Positions 1 to 6,149 of a stretch of DNA of 7,046 bases are shown one piece after another (position 1 is the stretch's first letter; each line of letters begins with the position of its first letter). Made by a program: the position numbers and the translations under genes. The notes under the pieces are model-generated. The model saw only the letters and a list, made by a program, of their open reading frames with translations. It was not told where the DNA came from and did no database searches. The DNA comes from an uncultured Clostridia bacterium (lineage in GTDB: Bacteria; Bacillota; Clostridia; Christensenellales; Maliibacteriaceae): the NCBI GenBank assembly GCA_934613185.1, contig CAKTSO010000101.1, positions 1-7,046 of the forward strand. The letters are read 5' to 3'.

Positions 1-1
1 T

Positions 2-928
2 TTCGGCATCGTTCTGTCCCATCTTCCCTCGTTCAACGAAAGCGGCGACGTGCTTTCGTGCAGCTGGCAGGGCGGCGGCAAAGTCGCCACCGGCGTTGTG
101 GCGACGGCGCGGCTGGGGGGCAAATGCGCCTATTACGGCGTGTGCGGCGGCCCGATCGGCGAGTTCATCATCAACGACTTCAAGCGCAACAACGTCGACG
201 TCTCCCATCTGATGCGCCGCGAAGGGGCGGAAAGCGTCCTCGTCGTGACGCTGGCGGACAAGTCGACCGGCGGAAGAAGCTTCCTGCCGACCGCGCCGTT
301 TTCGACCAGCCCGCGCCTTTGCATCGAAGACCTTGACGAGGACTTCATCGCGCAGGCGAAGTATCTTTTCATCTGCGACGCCGAGCCCTCGACGCTCGAG
401 GCCGTGCGCCTTGCAAAAAAACACGGCTTGAAGGTCATCGTCGACATCGACAGCTACAATGAAAAAATGATCGAGAATTTGAAGCTGTTCGACATCATCA
501 TCCCGTCGGAATTCGTCTACAACAAGCATTTCGACGGCAGCCAGGAGCATGAAAAGAACCTGCGCGCATTCAAAGCGCTTTGCAGCGACGACGCGACGCT
601 CATCTTCACCCTCGGCGAGCGCGGCCTGATCGGCCTCGATGAAAACGACGAGTTTTTCTCGCTTCCGAGCTTCAAGGTCGACGTCATGGACACCACCGGC
701 GCGGGCGACGTCTTCCACGGCGCGTTTTTGGGCGGCGTGCTCCACGGCATGGACATTAAGACCTGCGCGCGCTTTGCAAGCGCCGTGTCCGCCATCAAAT
801 GCACCCGTACGGGCGGGCGCGCCGGCATTCCCGATTTCGATACGGTCATGAAATTTCTGGAGACCGGCCGGATCGACTACACCGAAATCGACGAGCGCGT
901 TAAGATGTACACCAAAATGCCTCTGTAA
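2..928 (+). CDS. PfkB-family sugar kinase (5'-truncated by window edge)
   Basis: This is an ATP-dependent carbohydrate kinase of the ribokinase/PfkB fold, presumably cytosolic. The reading frame is open to the left edge, so the start lies outside the window and about 308 residues are visible. Both family signatures are present: the glycine-rich N-terminal signature (QGGGKVATGVVATARLG, near visible residues 23-39) and the C-terminal DTTGAGD motif (nt 689-709). The final Asp of that motif is the expected catalytic base, in the anion hole. The beginning of the first signature is intact, so by family comparison only roughly 10-20 residues are missing. The GTG at nt 50 is not the start, because family-like sequence (LSHLPSFNESGD) precedes it in frame. 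The substrate cannot be told from sequence; the closest feel is to generic ribokinase/fructokinase-like enzymes. A strong terminator follows 15 bases after the stop, so it is not co-transcribed with the polysaccharide genes downstream. Confidence 0.93.
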   Translation, partial: FGIVLSHLPSFNESGDVLSCSWQGGGKVATGVVATARLGGKCAYYGVCGGPIGEFIINDFKRNNVDVSHLMRREGAESVLVVTLADKSTGGRSFLPTAPFSTSPRLCIEDLDEDFIAQAKYLFICDAEPSTLEAVRLAKKHGLKVIVDIDSYNEKMIENLKLFDIIIPSEFVYNKHFDGSQEHEKNLRAFKALCSDDATLIFTLGERGLIGLDENDEFFSLPSFKVDVMDTTGAGDVFHGAFLGGVLHGMDIKTCARFASAVSAIKCTRTGGRAGIPDFDTVMKFLETGRIDYTEIDERVKMYTKMPL

Positions 929-943
929 GCTTTCCCGGGCCGC

Positions 944-975
944 GAAAAAGCGTCTGCATCCGCAGGCGCTTTTTC
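944..975 (+). terminator. Intrinsic terminator after the sugar kinase
   Basis: The sequence forms a 14-bp stem (944-957 with 962-975), containing one G-T wobble, closed by the four-base loop ATCC. The 3' arm ends in five T residues preceded by a G/C-rich stem core (GCGTCTGC/GCAGGCGC). The left arm carries five A residues, so the element could also work on the other strand. It lies between the kinase stop codon and the next promoter and separates the two transcription units. Confidence 0.88.
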
Positions 976-1000
976 ACGTTCTGCACGCTGCGACGCAATC

Positions 1001-1050
1001 GGCCGCAAACTTGACACACCGGGCGGCAAACGGTATGCTTGAACGGTATG
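1001..1050 (+). repeat. Two pairs of short direct repeats around the cassette promoter
   Basis: GGCCGCAAAC (1001-1010) recurs as GGCGGCAAAC (1022-1031), 9 of 10 bases identical and 21 bp apart, one copy on each side of the -35 hexamer. ACGGTATG (1030-1037) recurs exactly at 1043-1050, 13 bp apart, with one copy over the -10 element and one over the expected transcription start. A spacing of two helical turns for the first pair is what one would expect for a regulator bound to one DNA face. No protein is identified, and chance repeats in G/C-rich DNA remain possible. Confidence 0.35.
1011..1039 (+). promoter_or_regulatory. Sigma-70/sigma-A promoter of the polysaccharide cassette
   Basis: A perfect -35 hexamer TTGACA (1011-1016) is separated by exactly 17 bp from a -10 hexamer TATGCT (1034-1039, 4 of 6 consensus bases). 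Transcription should begin near 1046, giving a leader of about 44 bases before the start codon at 1090. It lies directly downstream of the kinase terminator and is the only convincing promoter before the glycosyltransferase gene. Confidence 0.8.
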
Positions 1051-1077
1051 AAAATGCAGCAAAACCAAACGAAAAAC

Positions 1078-1081
1078 GAGG
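1078..1081 (+). promoter_or_regulatory. Ribosome binding site that sets the glycosyltransferase start
   Basis: GAGG lies 8 bases before the ATG at 1090. The frame is open further upstream to a TTG at 1039, with ATGs at 1048 and 1054. Those codons have no Shine-Dalgarno sequence and overlap or lie within a few bases of the promoter's -10 and start point. The ATG at 1090 is therefore preferred, and the protein then begins MKRAIVVNYT, a normal first beta strand for a GT-B fold. Confidence 0.75.
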
Positions 1082-1089
1082 TTTCATCC

Positions 1090-3162
1090 ATGAAGCGGGC
1101 GATCGTCGTCAACTACACGAATTCCTATGAACAGCGCGCCCAGCTCGTGCGGGAAGATCTTGAAAAAAACGGCTGTGAAACGACCGTTTTCATGTCGGAC
1201 ATCCTGCATCGGGAAAAGCGCCGCCGCACGGATCAAAAAGACGGATTTCACTTTGTCCGCACGCTGATGTACAAAAAGAACATCTCCCCGGCGCGGCTTT
1301 TGTCGCTGTGGGATTTTTCGCGCCGCGCGCTCGGCTATATAAAAAAGGAAGCGCCCGACCTTCTGTACGTCTTCGTTCCCGCCAATTCGTCGGCGCACTT
1401 TGCAAAGAAATACAAAAAGGCGCACGGGGACTGCACGCTCGTGTTCGACGTCAACGATTTATGGCCGGAGACGCTGCCCGTGCCGTCGCGTTTTAAGAAT
1501 CTGTTCCCGCTGCGCGTGTGGCGGAATCTGCGCGACCGTGCGCTCGGCGCGGCGGACGTCGTCATCGGCGAATGCGATCTTTTTTCCGATCGTTTAAAAT
1601 CCCGCGCGCCCGAATGCTTCCCCGCGACGGTGCTGATGCCCTCGGCGCAGCGGATGCTGCCCGAAAGCAGCGCCGCGCGCGACGAGGACGCGCTGACGCT
1701 CGGGTACCTCGGGTCGGTCAACAACATCATCGACATCGACGCCATCGCCTCCCTCGTGCGCGAAGCATGTAAGGCGCGCCCCGTGCGCGTCGAGATCGTC
1801 GGCACGGGCGAGCGGATGGACGAATTTACAAAGGCGCTCGAATCGGCGGGCGCGAGGGTAAACTGCCACGGGCTTATCTTCGGCGAAGAGGAAAAGCAGA
1901 AGATCTTCGATCGCTGTGATTTCGGGATCAACATGATGCGCGAAAGCGTCGTCGTCGGGCTGTCATTAAAAAGCGTCGACTATCTTCGCATGCGCCTTCC
2001 CGTCGTCAACAATCTGCCCGGCGACATCGCGCGCTTCCTTGAAGACTTCGGCGCGGGGATCAACGTGGGAAGCGACCCCGCCGAATCCGCGCGGCGCATT
2101 CTCTCTGTCACGCGGGAGGAGAACGACGCGATGCGCGAGCGCGCCGCGAAGCTTTTTTCCGAAAAATTCACGCCCGAGGTCTTTTTCCGCGATCTGGACG
2201 GCGTCCTCGGCCTGCCGAACGCCGAAAAGCCGCCCGTGACGGTGCTTCTTGCCGCCTACAACGGCGAAAAGTTTTTGCCCGAACAGCTCGATTCGCTCTT
2301 GCGTCAGGACTATCCGAATCTGACCGTCGTGCTGTCGGACGACGCTTCCTCCGATTCCAGTGCGAAGATTCTCGACGAATACGCCGAAAAATACCCCGAG
2401 CGCTTCGTCCGCCACCGCGCGGGCATGCGCTTCGGGAACGCGCAGAAGCATTTCATGCACCTGCTTCGCGCCTATCGTGACGCGGGATACGTCATGTTCT
2501 GCGATCAGGACGATTTCTGGCTGCCCGACAAGGTCTCCCAAACCATGGCCGCCATGCGGCGCGCCGAGGCCGGGCGCCGCGATCTTCCCGTGCTCGTCCA
2601 CACGGATCTTGAAGTGGTCGACGGAAATTTATCCCCCATCGCGCCGTCGTTCATCGGCTACAGCGCGCTGGACGGAAATCGAAAGATGCTTCGCGAATTC
2701 CTCGTGCAGAACGTGGTCACCGGCTGCACGACGATGCTCAACGCGCCGCTTTGCCGCATCGTGTTAAGCCGCGACACGCCGGATGAAATGCTGATGCACG
2801 ACTGGTGGATCGCGCTTTGCGCCGCGGCGTTCGGGCGCGTGGCGTTCCTGCCGCGCGCGACGATCCGCTACCGCCAGCACGGCGGCAATTCCGTCGGCGC
2901 GAAGAACGTCCGCAATCCAATCTATATACTGCACCGCATCAAGGGCGGCGGCATTCGGCTGACGATGAACGAGACGATGCGTCAGGCGGGCGCGTTCGCG
3001 GACTGTTTTGAAAAAGAGCTCTCGCCGCAGGACCTTTCGCTGTGCCGCGACTACGCCGCCTGCGAAACGCGCGGCAGATTCTCCCGTGCGGCGGCATTCC
3101 TGCGATTGAAAACGTTCAAAAACGGGCTGCCGCAGAAGGTCATTCAGCTTCTTCTGGGCTGA
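1090..3162 (+). CDS. Bifunctional GT4-like/GT2 glycosyltransferase fusion, probable rhamnosyltransferase half
   Basis: This 690-residue protein appears to carry two complete glycosyltransferase domains. Residues 1-375 form a GT-B/GT4-like domain: an N-terminal Rossmann half, then LGYLGSVNN (204-212), EIVGTG (235-240) and a donor-site segment KSVDYLRMRLPVVNN (294-308). Residues 382-605 form a GT-A/GT2 domain with VTVLLAAYNGEKF (383-395), SDDASSD (416-422), the metal-binding CDQDD (471-475), the probable catalytic MHDWW (569-573) and RYRQHGGNSVGA (593-604). The last 85 residues are helical and rich in basic residues. There is no signal peptide or membrane segment, so it should act at the inner face of the membrane on lipid-linked sugars. 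GT2 domains of this type are typical of rhamnosyltransferases for Gram-positive surface polysaccharides, and rfbA/rfbC lie downstream, so dTDP-L-rhamnose is a likely but unproven donor. The N-terminal donor is unknown. It is first in the operon, 19 bases before the polymerase gene. Confidence 0.9.
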   Translation: MKRAIVVNYTNSYEQRAQLVREDLEKNGCETTVFMSDILHREKRRRTDQKDGFHFVRTLMYKKNISPARLLSLWDFSRRALGYIKKEAPDLLYVFVPANSSAHFAKKYKKAHGDCTLVFDVNDLWPETLPVPSRFKNLFPLRVWRNLRDRALGAADVVIGECDLFSDRLKSRAPECFPATVLMPSAQRMLPESSAARDEDALTLGYLGSVNNIIDIDAIASLVREACKARPVRVEIVGTGERMDEFTKALESAGARVNCHGLIFGEEEKQKIFDRCDFGINMMRESVVVGLSLKSVDYLRMRLPVVNNLPGDIARFLEDFGAGINVGSDPAESARRILSVTREENDAMRERAAKLFSEKFTPEVFFRDLDGVLGLPNAEKPPVTVLLAAYNGEKFLPEQLDSLLRQDYPNLTVVLSDDASSDSSAKILDEYAEKYPERFVRHRAGMRFGNAQKHFMHLLRAYRDAGYVMFCDQDDFWLPDKVSQTMAAMRRAEAGRRDLPVLVHTDLEVVDGNLSPIAPSFIGYSALDGNRKMLREFLVQNVVTGCTTMLNAPLCRIVLSRDTPDEMLMHDWWIALCAAAFGRVAFLPRATIRYRQHGGNSVGAKNVRNPIYILHRIKGGGIRLTMNETMRQAGAFADCFEKELSPQDLSLCRDYAACETRGRFSRAAAFLRLKTFKNGLPQKVIQLLLG

Positions 3163-3181
3163 TTTTTGCAAGGAGACTTTT

Positions 3182-4582
3182 ATGAATTTAAAACGAAAAA
3201 GGATCGCCGGCGCCGTGACGAGCGCCGCGGGCTGTGCCGCGCTTTTGGCCGGGTATCTTCTGTCTGCCGGAAAGACGTCGCACTATCTGGGCGGACTTAT
3301 CGTCATGCTCGCCGCGGTCGCGCTGTATTTTTTTGACGTCTTCATGAACGGCCGCGACTGGCTCGATCTGCAATGCGTGTTCACGGGCTCGTGGCTGTTC
3401 ACCATCGGCATGGCGGCGCTTCGCCTCTGCCGCTATCAAAAAATCTGGAAGGGAAAGACCTGGGCGCTGTTCGCGGGCGCGCTCGTCGCCTTCACGCTCG
3501 GCAATCTTCTCATGACCGAGCTTTTCGCCCGCCGCGGCGATGCGCTTTGCAGGAAGGCGAAGGGAACGATCGGGCGCGCGTTTGAAACGCACGAAAACCG
3601 CCTGTTTTCGATCGCGCTCGCCGTCACGCTGGTAAGTCTCGCCTGTTTTGTCGCGAACATTCTCTATAAGGGCTACGTTCCCTATTTTTCCGACGCGAAG
3701 GACGCGTACATCACGTTCTATTCCAAGCTGCACATCCCGACCGTCGCGGGAACGGCGGCGTCGGGGCTTTGTTATTACTGCATCCGAAGGTGCAATTTGT
3801 CGCGCGGCAAAAAATTCGTCATGGCCGCGTGCATCGTCTATTCGGTGCTCGTCATGCCGATCCTCGTCGTCTCGCGCGGGACATTCATCATCGCGGCGGT
3901 GAGCCTGACGGGATGCGTGTTTTATCTGCACAACAAAAAGTTCCTCGCGCTAGTTTTGTGTCTTGTTATTACGTTCGCGGGCTATGAGCTCGGGACGCAC
4001 GCGCGCGACCTCGGACAGGAAGACCTTCAGGTCATCTTCGAGCCGGAGAGCCACGAGATCTCCCTCGGCGGCAAGACGACCGTTCGCATCAAAATGAGCG
4101 GGCGCGACGCGTTCCTTTATTCCTACTTCACCGTCAGCCACGACAACGTGGACGCCGCCGTCAAAAACGCGACACAGCGCACGCACGGCGCGCGGCAGCT
4201 CGTCCCGTTCAACAAAGTGCTGCGCATTCCGGCAATCGACCGGGCCGCGAACGCCGAATACTACACTGTCAAGGAAAACCTGAACACAAACGATCTGATC
4301 GGCCTTGCCTACTACGACTTCGGCGCGGTCGGCGCGTGCGTCTGGCTGTTTTTCCTCTCGATGGTTCTGACGTTCGTCGCCTGCGTCCGAAACCGCAAAA
4401 GCGGCCCGTTCGCGCTGCTTTTCAACGGCTACTGCATCATGATCGTCATGCTGTCATTCTTCGCGGCGTGGATGAGCGTGTTCACGCTCTGGCTGCTCGT
4501 CGGCGTGGTCGCACTCATGGCGATTCTCGCATGTTACACGCCGAAGCGGCAGCGCGTTGAAAAAAACGCGGAAACGGTGTAA
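3182..4582 (+). CDS. Wzy-like oligosaccharide repeat unit polymerase (multi-pass membrane protein)
   Basis: This 466-residue protein has about 11-12 predicted membrane segments. The clearest lie near residues 8-28, 34-53, 65-82, 92-112, 140-162, 211-230, 233-248, 252-268, 378-402, 411-430 and 431-452; 187-201 is weaker. A large hydrophilic loop of about 105 residues (270-375) precedes the last helices, as in Wzy/O-antigen-polymerase-type proteins. The loop contains FLYSYFTVSHDNVD (311-324), resembling the conserved aromatic-rich segment ending in DN found in this family. A motif SRGTF (231-235) sits between helices, with an Arg that could contact substrate. The expected role is to join undecaprenyl-diphosphate-linked repeat units at the outer membrane face. 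The family is very divergent, so the call rests on topology, loop and context (between a glycosyltransferase and rfbA). AAGGAG at 3170-3175, 6 bases before the ATG, supports the start. Its last codons contain a promoter for the next gene. Confidence 0.85.
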   Translation: MNLKRKRIAGAVTSAAGCAALLAGYLLSAGKTSHYLGGLIVMLAAVALYFFDVFMNGRDWLDLQCVFTGSWLFTIGMAALRLCRYQKIWKGKTWALFAGALVAFTLGNLLMTELFARRGDALCRKAKGTIGRAFETHENRLFSIALAVTLVSLACFVANILYKGYVPYFSDAKDAYITFYSKLHIPTVAGTAASGLCYYCIRRCNLSRGKKFVMAACIVYSVLVMPILVVSRGTFIIAAVSLTGCVFYLHNKKFLALVLCLVITFAGYELGTHARDLGQEDLQVIFEPESHEISLGGKTTVRIKMSGRDAFLYSYFTVSHDNVDAAVKNATQRTHGARQLVPFNKVLRIPAIDRAANAEYYTVKENLNTNDLIGLAYYDFGAVGACVWLFFLSMVLTFVACVRNRKSGPFALLFNGYCIMIVMLSFFAAWMSVFTLWLLVGVVALMAILACYTPKRQRVEKNAETV

Positions 4583-4585
4583 AAT
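4557..4585 (+). promoter_or_regulatory. Internal promoter for rfbA-rfbC
   Basis: TTGAAA (4557-4562, 5 of 6 consensus) and TAAAAT (4580-4585, 5 of 6) are separated by the ideal 17 bp. The -35 and spacer lie in the last codons of the polymerase gene, and the -10 begins at its TAA stop codon. Transcription would start near 4592, about 45 bases before the rfbA start. No terminator separates the polymerase from rfbA, so rfbAC is probably made both by read-through and from this promoter. Confidence 0.7.
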
Positions 4586-4620
4586 AGCGATAGCGAAACC
4601 GTCAGATATTTCTGGCATGC

Positions 4621-4627
4621 AAGGAGG
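4621..4627 (+). promoter_or_regulatory. Ribosome binding site for the GTG start of rfbA
   Basis: AAGGAGG is a near-complete complement to the 16S rRNA 3' end and lies 9 bases before the GTG at 4637. It fixes the non-ATG start, after which the protein begins MKGIILAGGAGTRLYPLT, exactly where the RmlA family begins. Confidence 0.88.
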
Positions 4628-4636
4628 CACTAAAAA

Positions 4637-5521
4637 GTGAAAGGCATTATTCTTGCCGGCGGCGCGGGCACGCGTCTGTATCCGCTGACGATGGTCACCA
4701 GCAAGCAGCTTCTGCCCATTTACGACAAACCGATGATCTACTACCCGCTGTCCACGCTCATGATGGCGGGCATCCGCGATATCCTCATCATCTCCACGCC
4801 CGTGGATCTGCCCAACTTCGAGCGGCTTCTGGGCGACGGCAGCCAGTACGGCATCCACCTTTCCTATAAGGTGCAGCCCTCGCCGGACGGCCTTGCGCAG
4901 GCGTTCCTTCTTGGCGAGGAGTTCATCGGCGACGACTGCTGCGCGATGATTCTCGGCGACAACATCTTCTACGGCAACGGCTTTAAAAAGACGCTCCGCG
5001 CCGCGGCGGAAACCGCCGAAAAGGGCCGTGCGACGGTCTTCGGCTATTACGTCAACGATCCCGAGCGCTTCGGCATCGTCGAATTCGACAAGGACGGCCG
5101 TGTGCTCTCCGTCGAGGAAAAACCGAAGCATCCCAAGTCCAATTACTGCATCACGGGCCTTTATTTCTACGACAACCGCGTCGTCGAGCTTGCCAAAAAG
5201 GTCAAGCCCTCCGCGCGCGGCGAGCTGGAGATCACCGATTTGAACCGCCTGTATCTGGAAGACGGCACGCTCGACGTGCAGCTTCTGGGGCGCGGCTACG
5301 CCTGGCTGGATACCGGCACGATGGACAGCCTCGTCGAAGCGGCGGATTTCGTGCAGATGATCGAAAAGCGCCAGGGCGTCAAGATCTCCGCGATCGAAGA
5401 GATCGCCTATAAAAACGGCTGGATCGACCGCGACACGCTCCTGGAATCCGCCGAGCGCTACGGAAAATCGCCCTACGGCGAGCATTTGAAGCGCGTCGCC
5501 GACGGCAAGATCCAGTATTAA
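4637..5521 (+). CDS. rfbA: Glucose-1-phosphate thymidylyltransferase (RmlA/RfbA)
   Basis: This cytosolic enzyme joins glucose 1-phosphate and dTTP to give dTDP-glucose and pyrophosphate, the first step of dTDP-L-rhamnose synthesis. At 294 residues it has the usual length of the short RmlA class. Visible motifs in order are the nucleotide-binding GGAGTRLYPLT (8-18) with SKQLLPIYDKPMIYYPL (22-38), QPSPDGLAQAF (80-90), the metal-binding GDN (107-109), EKPKHPKSN (161-169), GELEITDLN (195-203) and WLDTGT (223-228). All are intact, so it should be active. Translation starts at GTG with a strong Shine-Dalgarno sequence. The gene lies 54 bases after the polymerase, with its own likely promoter, and 16 bases before rfbC. 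dTDP-glucose is also the precursor of other deoxysugars, so rhamnose as the final product depends on RfbC and on enzymes not in this window. Confidence 0.97.
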   Translation: MKGIILAGGAGTRLYPLTMVTSKQLLPIYDKPMIYYPLSTLMMAGIRDILIISTPVDLPNFERLLGDGSQYGIHLSYKVQPSPDGLAQAFLLGEEFIGDDCCAMILGDNIFYGNGFKKTLRAAAETAEKGRATVFGYYVNDPERFGIVEFDKDGRVLSVEEKPKHPKSNYCITGLYFYDNRVVELAKKVKPSARGELEITDLNRLYLEDGTLDVQLLGRGYAWLDTGTMDSLVEAADFVQMIEKRQGVKISAIEEIAYKNGWIDRDTLLESAERYGKSPYGEHLKRVADGKIQY

Positions 5522-5537
5522 AAGGAGCTGTCTTTTT

Positions 5538-6095
5538 ATGAAAGTCATCGAAACCGAAATTCCCGGCGTTCTCGTCATCGAACCCGACGTGTTCGGCGAT
5601 CACCGCGGCTGGTTCTGTGAGACATGGAACCGCCAAAAGCTGCATGATGCGGGCATCGACGCGGATTTCGTGCAGGACAATCAGTCCTACACCAAGGCCA
5701 AAGGGACGCTGCGCGGCCTGCATTTTCAGCAGAATCCCATGTCGCAGGCGAAGCTCGTGCGCGTCGTGCGCGGCGCGGTGCTCGACGTCGCCGTCGACCT
5801 TCGCAAGGGCTCGCCGACGTATTTGAAGCATGTCGGCGTGGAGCTTTCCGCCGAAAACAAACGCCAGTTCTTCATCCCGAAGGGCTTTGCACACGGCTTT
5901 TTGACGCTGACGGACGACGTGGAATTTGTCTACAAGGTCGACGCGCCCTACGCGCCCGACTGCGACCGCTCGGTTCGCTTCGACGATCCCGAAATCGGCG
6001 TGGACTGGCCCTGCGAGGAGCCGATCCTTTCGGACAAGGACAAAAAAGCGCCGCTGCTTCGCGACAGCGACTGTAATTTCGTCTTTGAAAAATAA
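5538..6095 (+). CDS. rfbC: dTDP-4-dehydrorhamnose 3,5-epimerase (RmlC/RfbC)
   Basis: RmlC converts dTDP-4-keto-6-deoxy-D-glucose to dTDP-4-keto-L-rhamnose by epimerising C3 and C5. It is a cupin-fold dimer in the cytosol. The 185-residue length is standard. Visible family residues include DHRGWFCETW (21-30), FVQDNQSYTKAKGTLRGLHFQ (44-64) with the catalytic His62 and Arg59, Lys72, IPKGFAHGF (113-121) with His119, VYKVDAPYAP (131-140) with the conserved Tyr132/Tyr138 region, and LSDKD (164-168), whose last Asp matches the residue that pairs with the catalytic His. The retained LSxKD and 'APLL' tail fit a true 3,5-epimerase rather than a 3-only epimerase. AAGGAG at 5522-5527, beginning within the rfbA stop codon, is its ribosome binding site, so translation is probably coupled. 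A terminator follows 9 bases after the stop, and rfbB and rfbD do not follow. Confidence 0.97.
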   Translation: MKVIETEIPGVLVIEPDVFGDHRGWFCETWNRQKLHDAGIDADFVQDNQSYTKAKGTLRGLHFQQNPMSQAKLVRVVRGAVLDVAVDLRKGSPTYLKHVGVELSAENKRQFFIPKGFAHGFLTLTDDVEFVYKVDAPYAPDCDRSVRFDDPEIGVDWPCEEPILSDKDKKAPLLRDSDCNFVFEK

Positions 6096-6104
6096 ATAAA
6101 AAGC

Positions 6105-6136
6105 AAAAAGGAGAGGAAAAACGCCTCTCCTTTTTT
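6105..6136. terminator. Bidirectional intrinsic terminator between rfbC and the HAD gene
   Basis: A 12-bp stem pairs 6105-6116 (AAAAAGGAGAGG) with 6124-6135 (CCTCTCCTTTTT) around a 7-base loop. On the + strand it ends in six T residues, closing the rfbC transcript. On the - strand the A-rich left arm and the A tracts beyond it become a T-rich tail, closing the HAD transcript, whose stop codon is only 14 bases away. Confidence 0.9.
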
Positions 6137-6149
6137 GATGCGCATATTT

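Noticed and set aside
50..52. GTG as the start of the PfkB kinase
   Set aside because: The frame is open to the window edge, and the residues before it fit the family's N-terminal region, so the gene starts outside the window.
1039..1089. Upstream starts (TTG 1039, ATG 1048, ATG 1054) for the glycosyltransferase
   Set aside because: They overlap the -10 or the expected transcription start and have no Shine-Dalgarno sequence; the ATG at 1090 has GAGG at 8 bases and a family-like N-terminus.
1966..2601. Minus-strand open frame (211 codons) inside the glycosyltransferase gene
   Set aside because: It is opposite strongly conserved GT4/GT2 sequence and has no family resemblance or supporting context.
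3188..3931. Minus-strand open frame (247 codons) opposite the polymerase
   Set aside because: It is extremely charged (Arg/Asp/Glu-rich), as expected for the reverse complement of hydrophobic membrane-protein codons.
4606..4617. Small palindrome CAGATATTTCTG-like sequence in the rfbA leader
   Set aside because: Only four base pairs around a four-base loop, too short to call an operator or attenuator, and no T tract follows.
4454..5578. Long minus-strand open frame (374 codons) opposite rfbA
   Set aside because: It lies antisense to an intact, fully motif-supported rfbA. It shows no recognisable family, and its composition fits a G/C-biased codon shadow.
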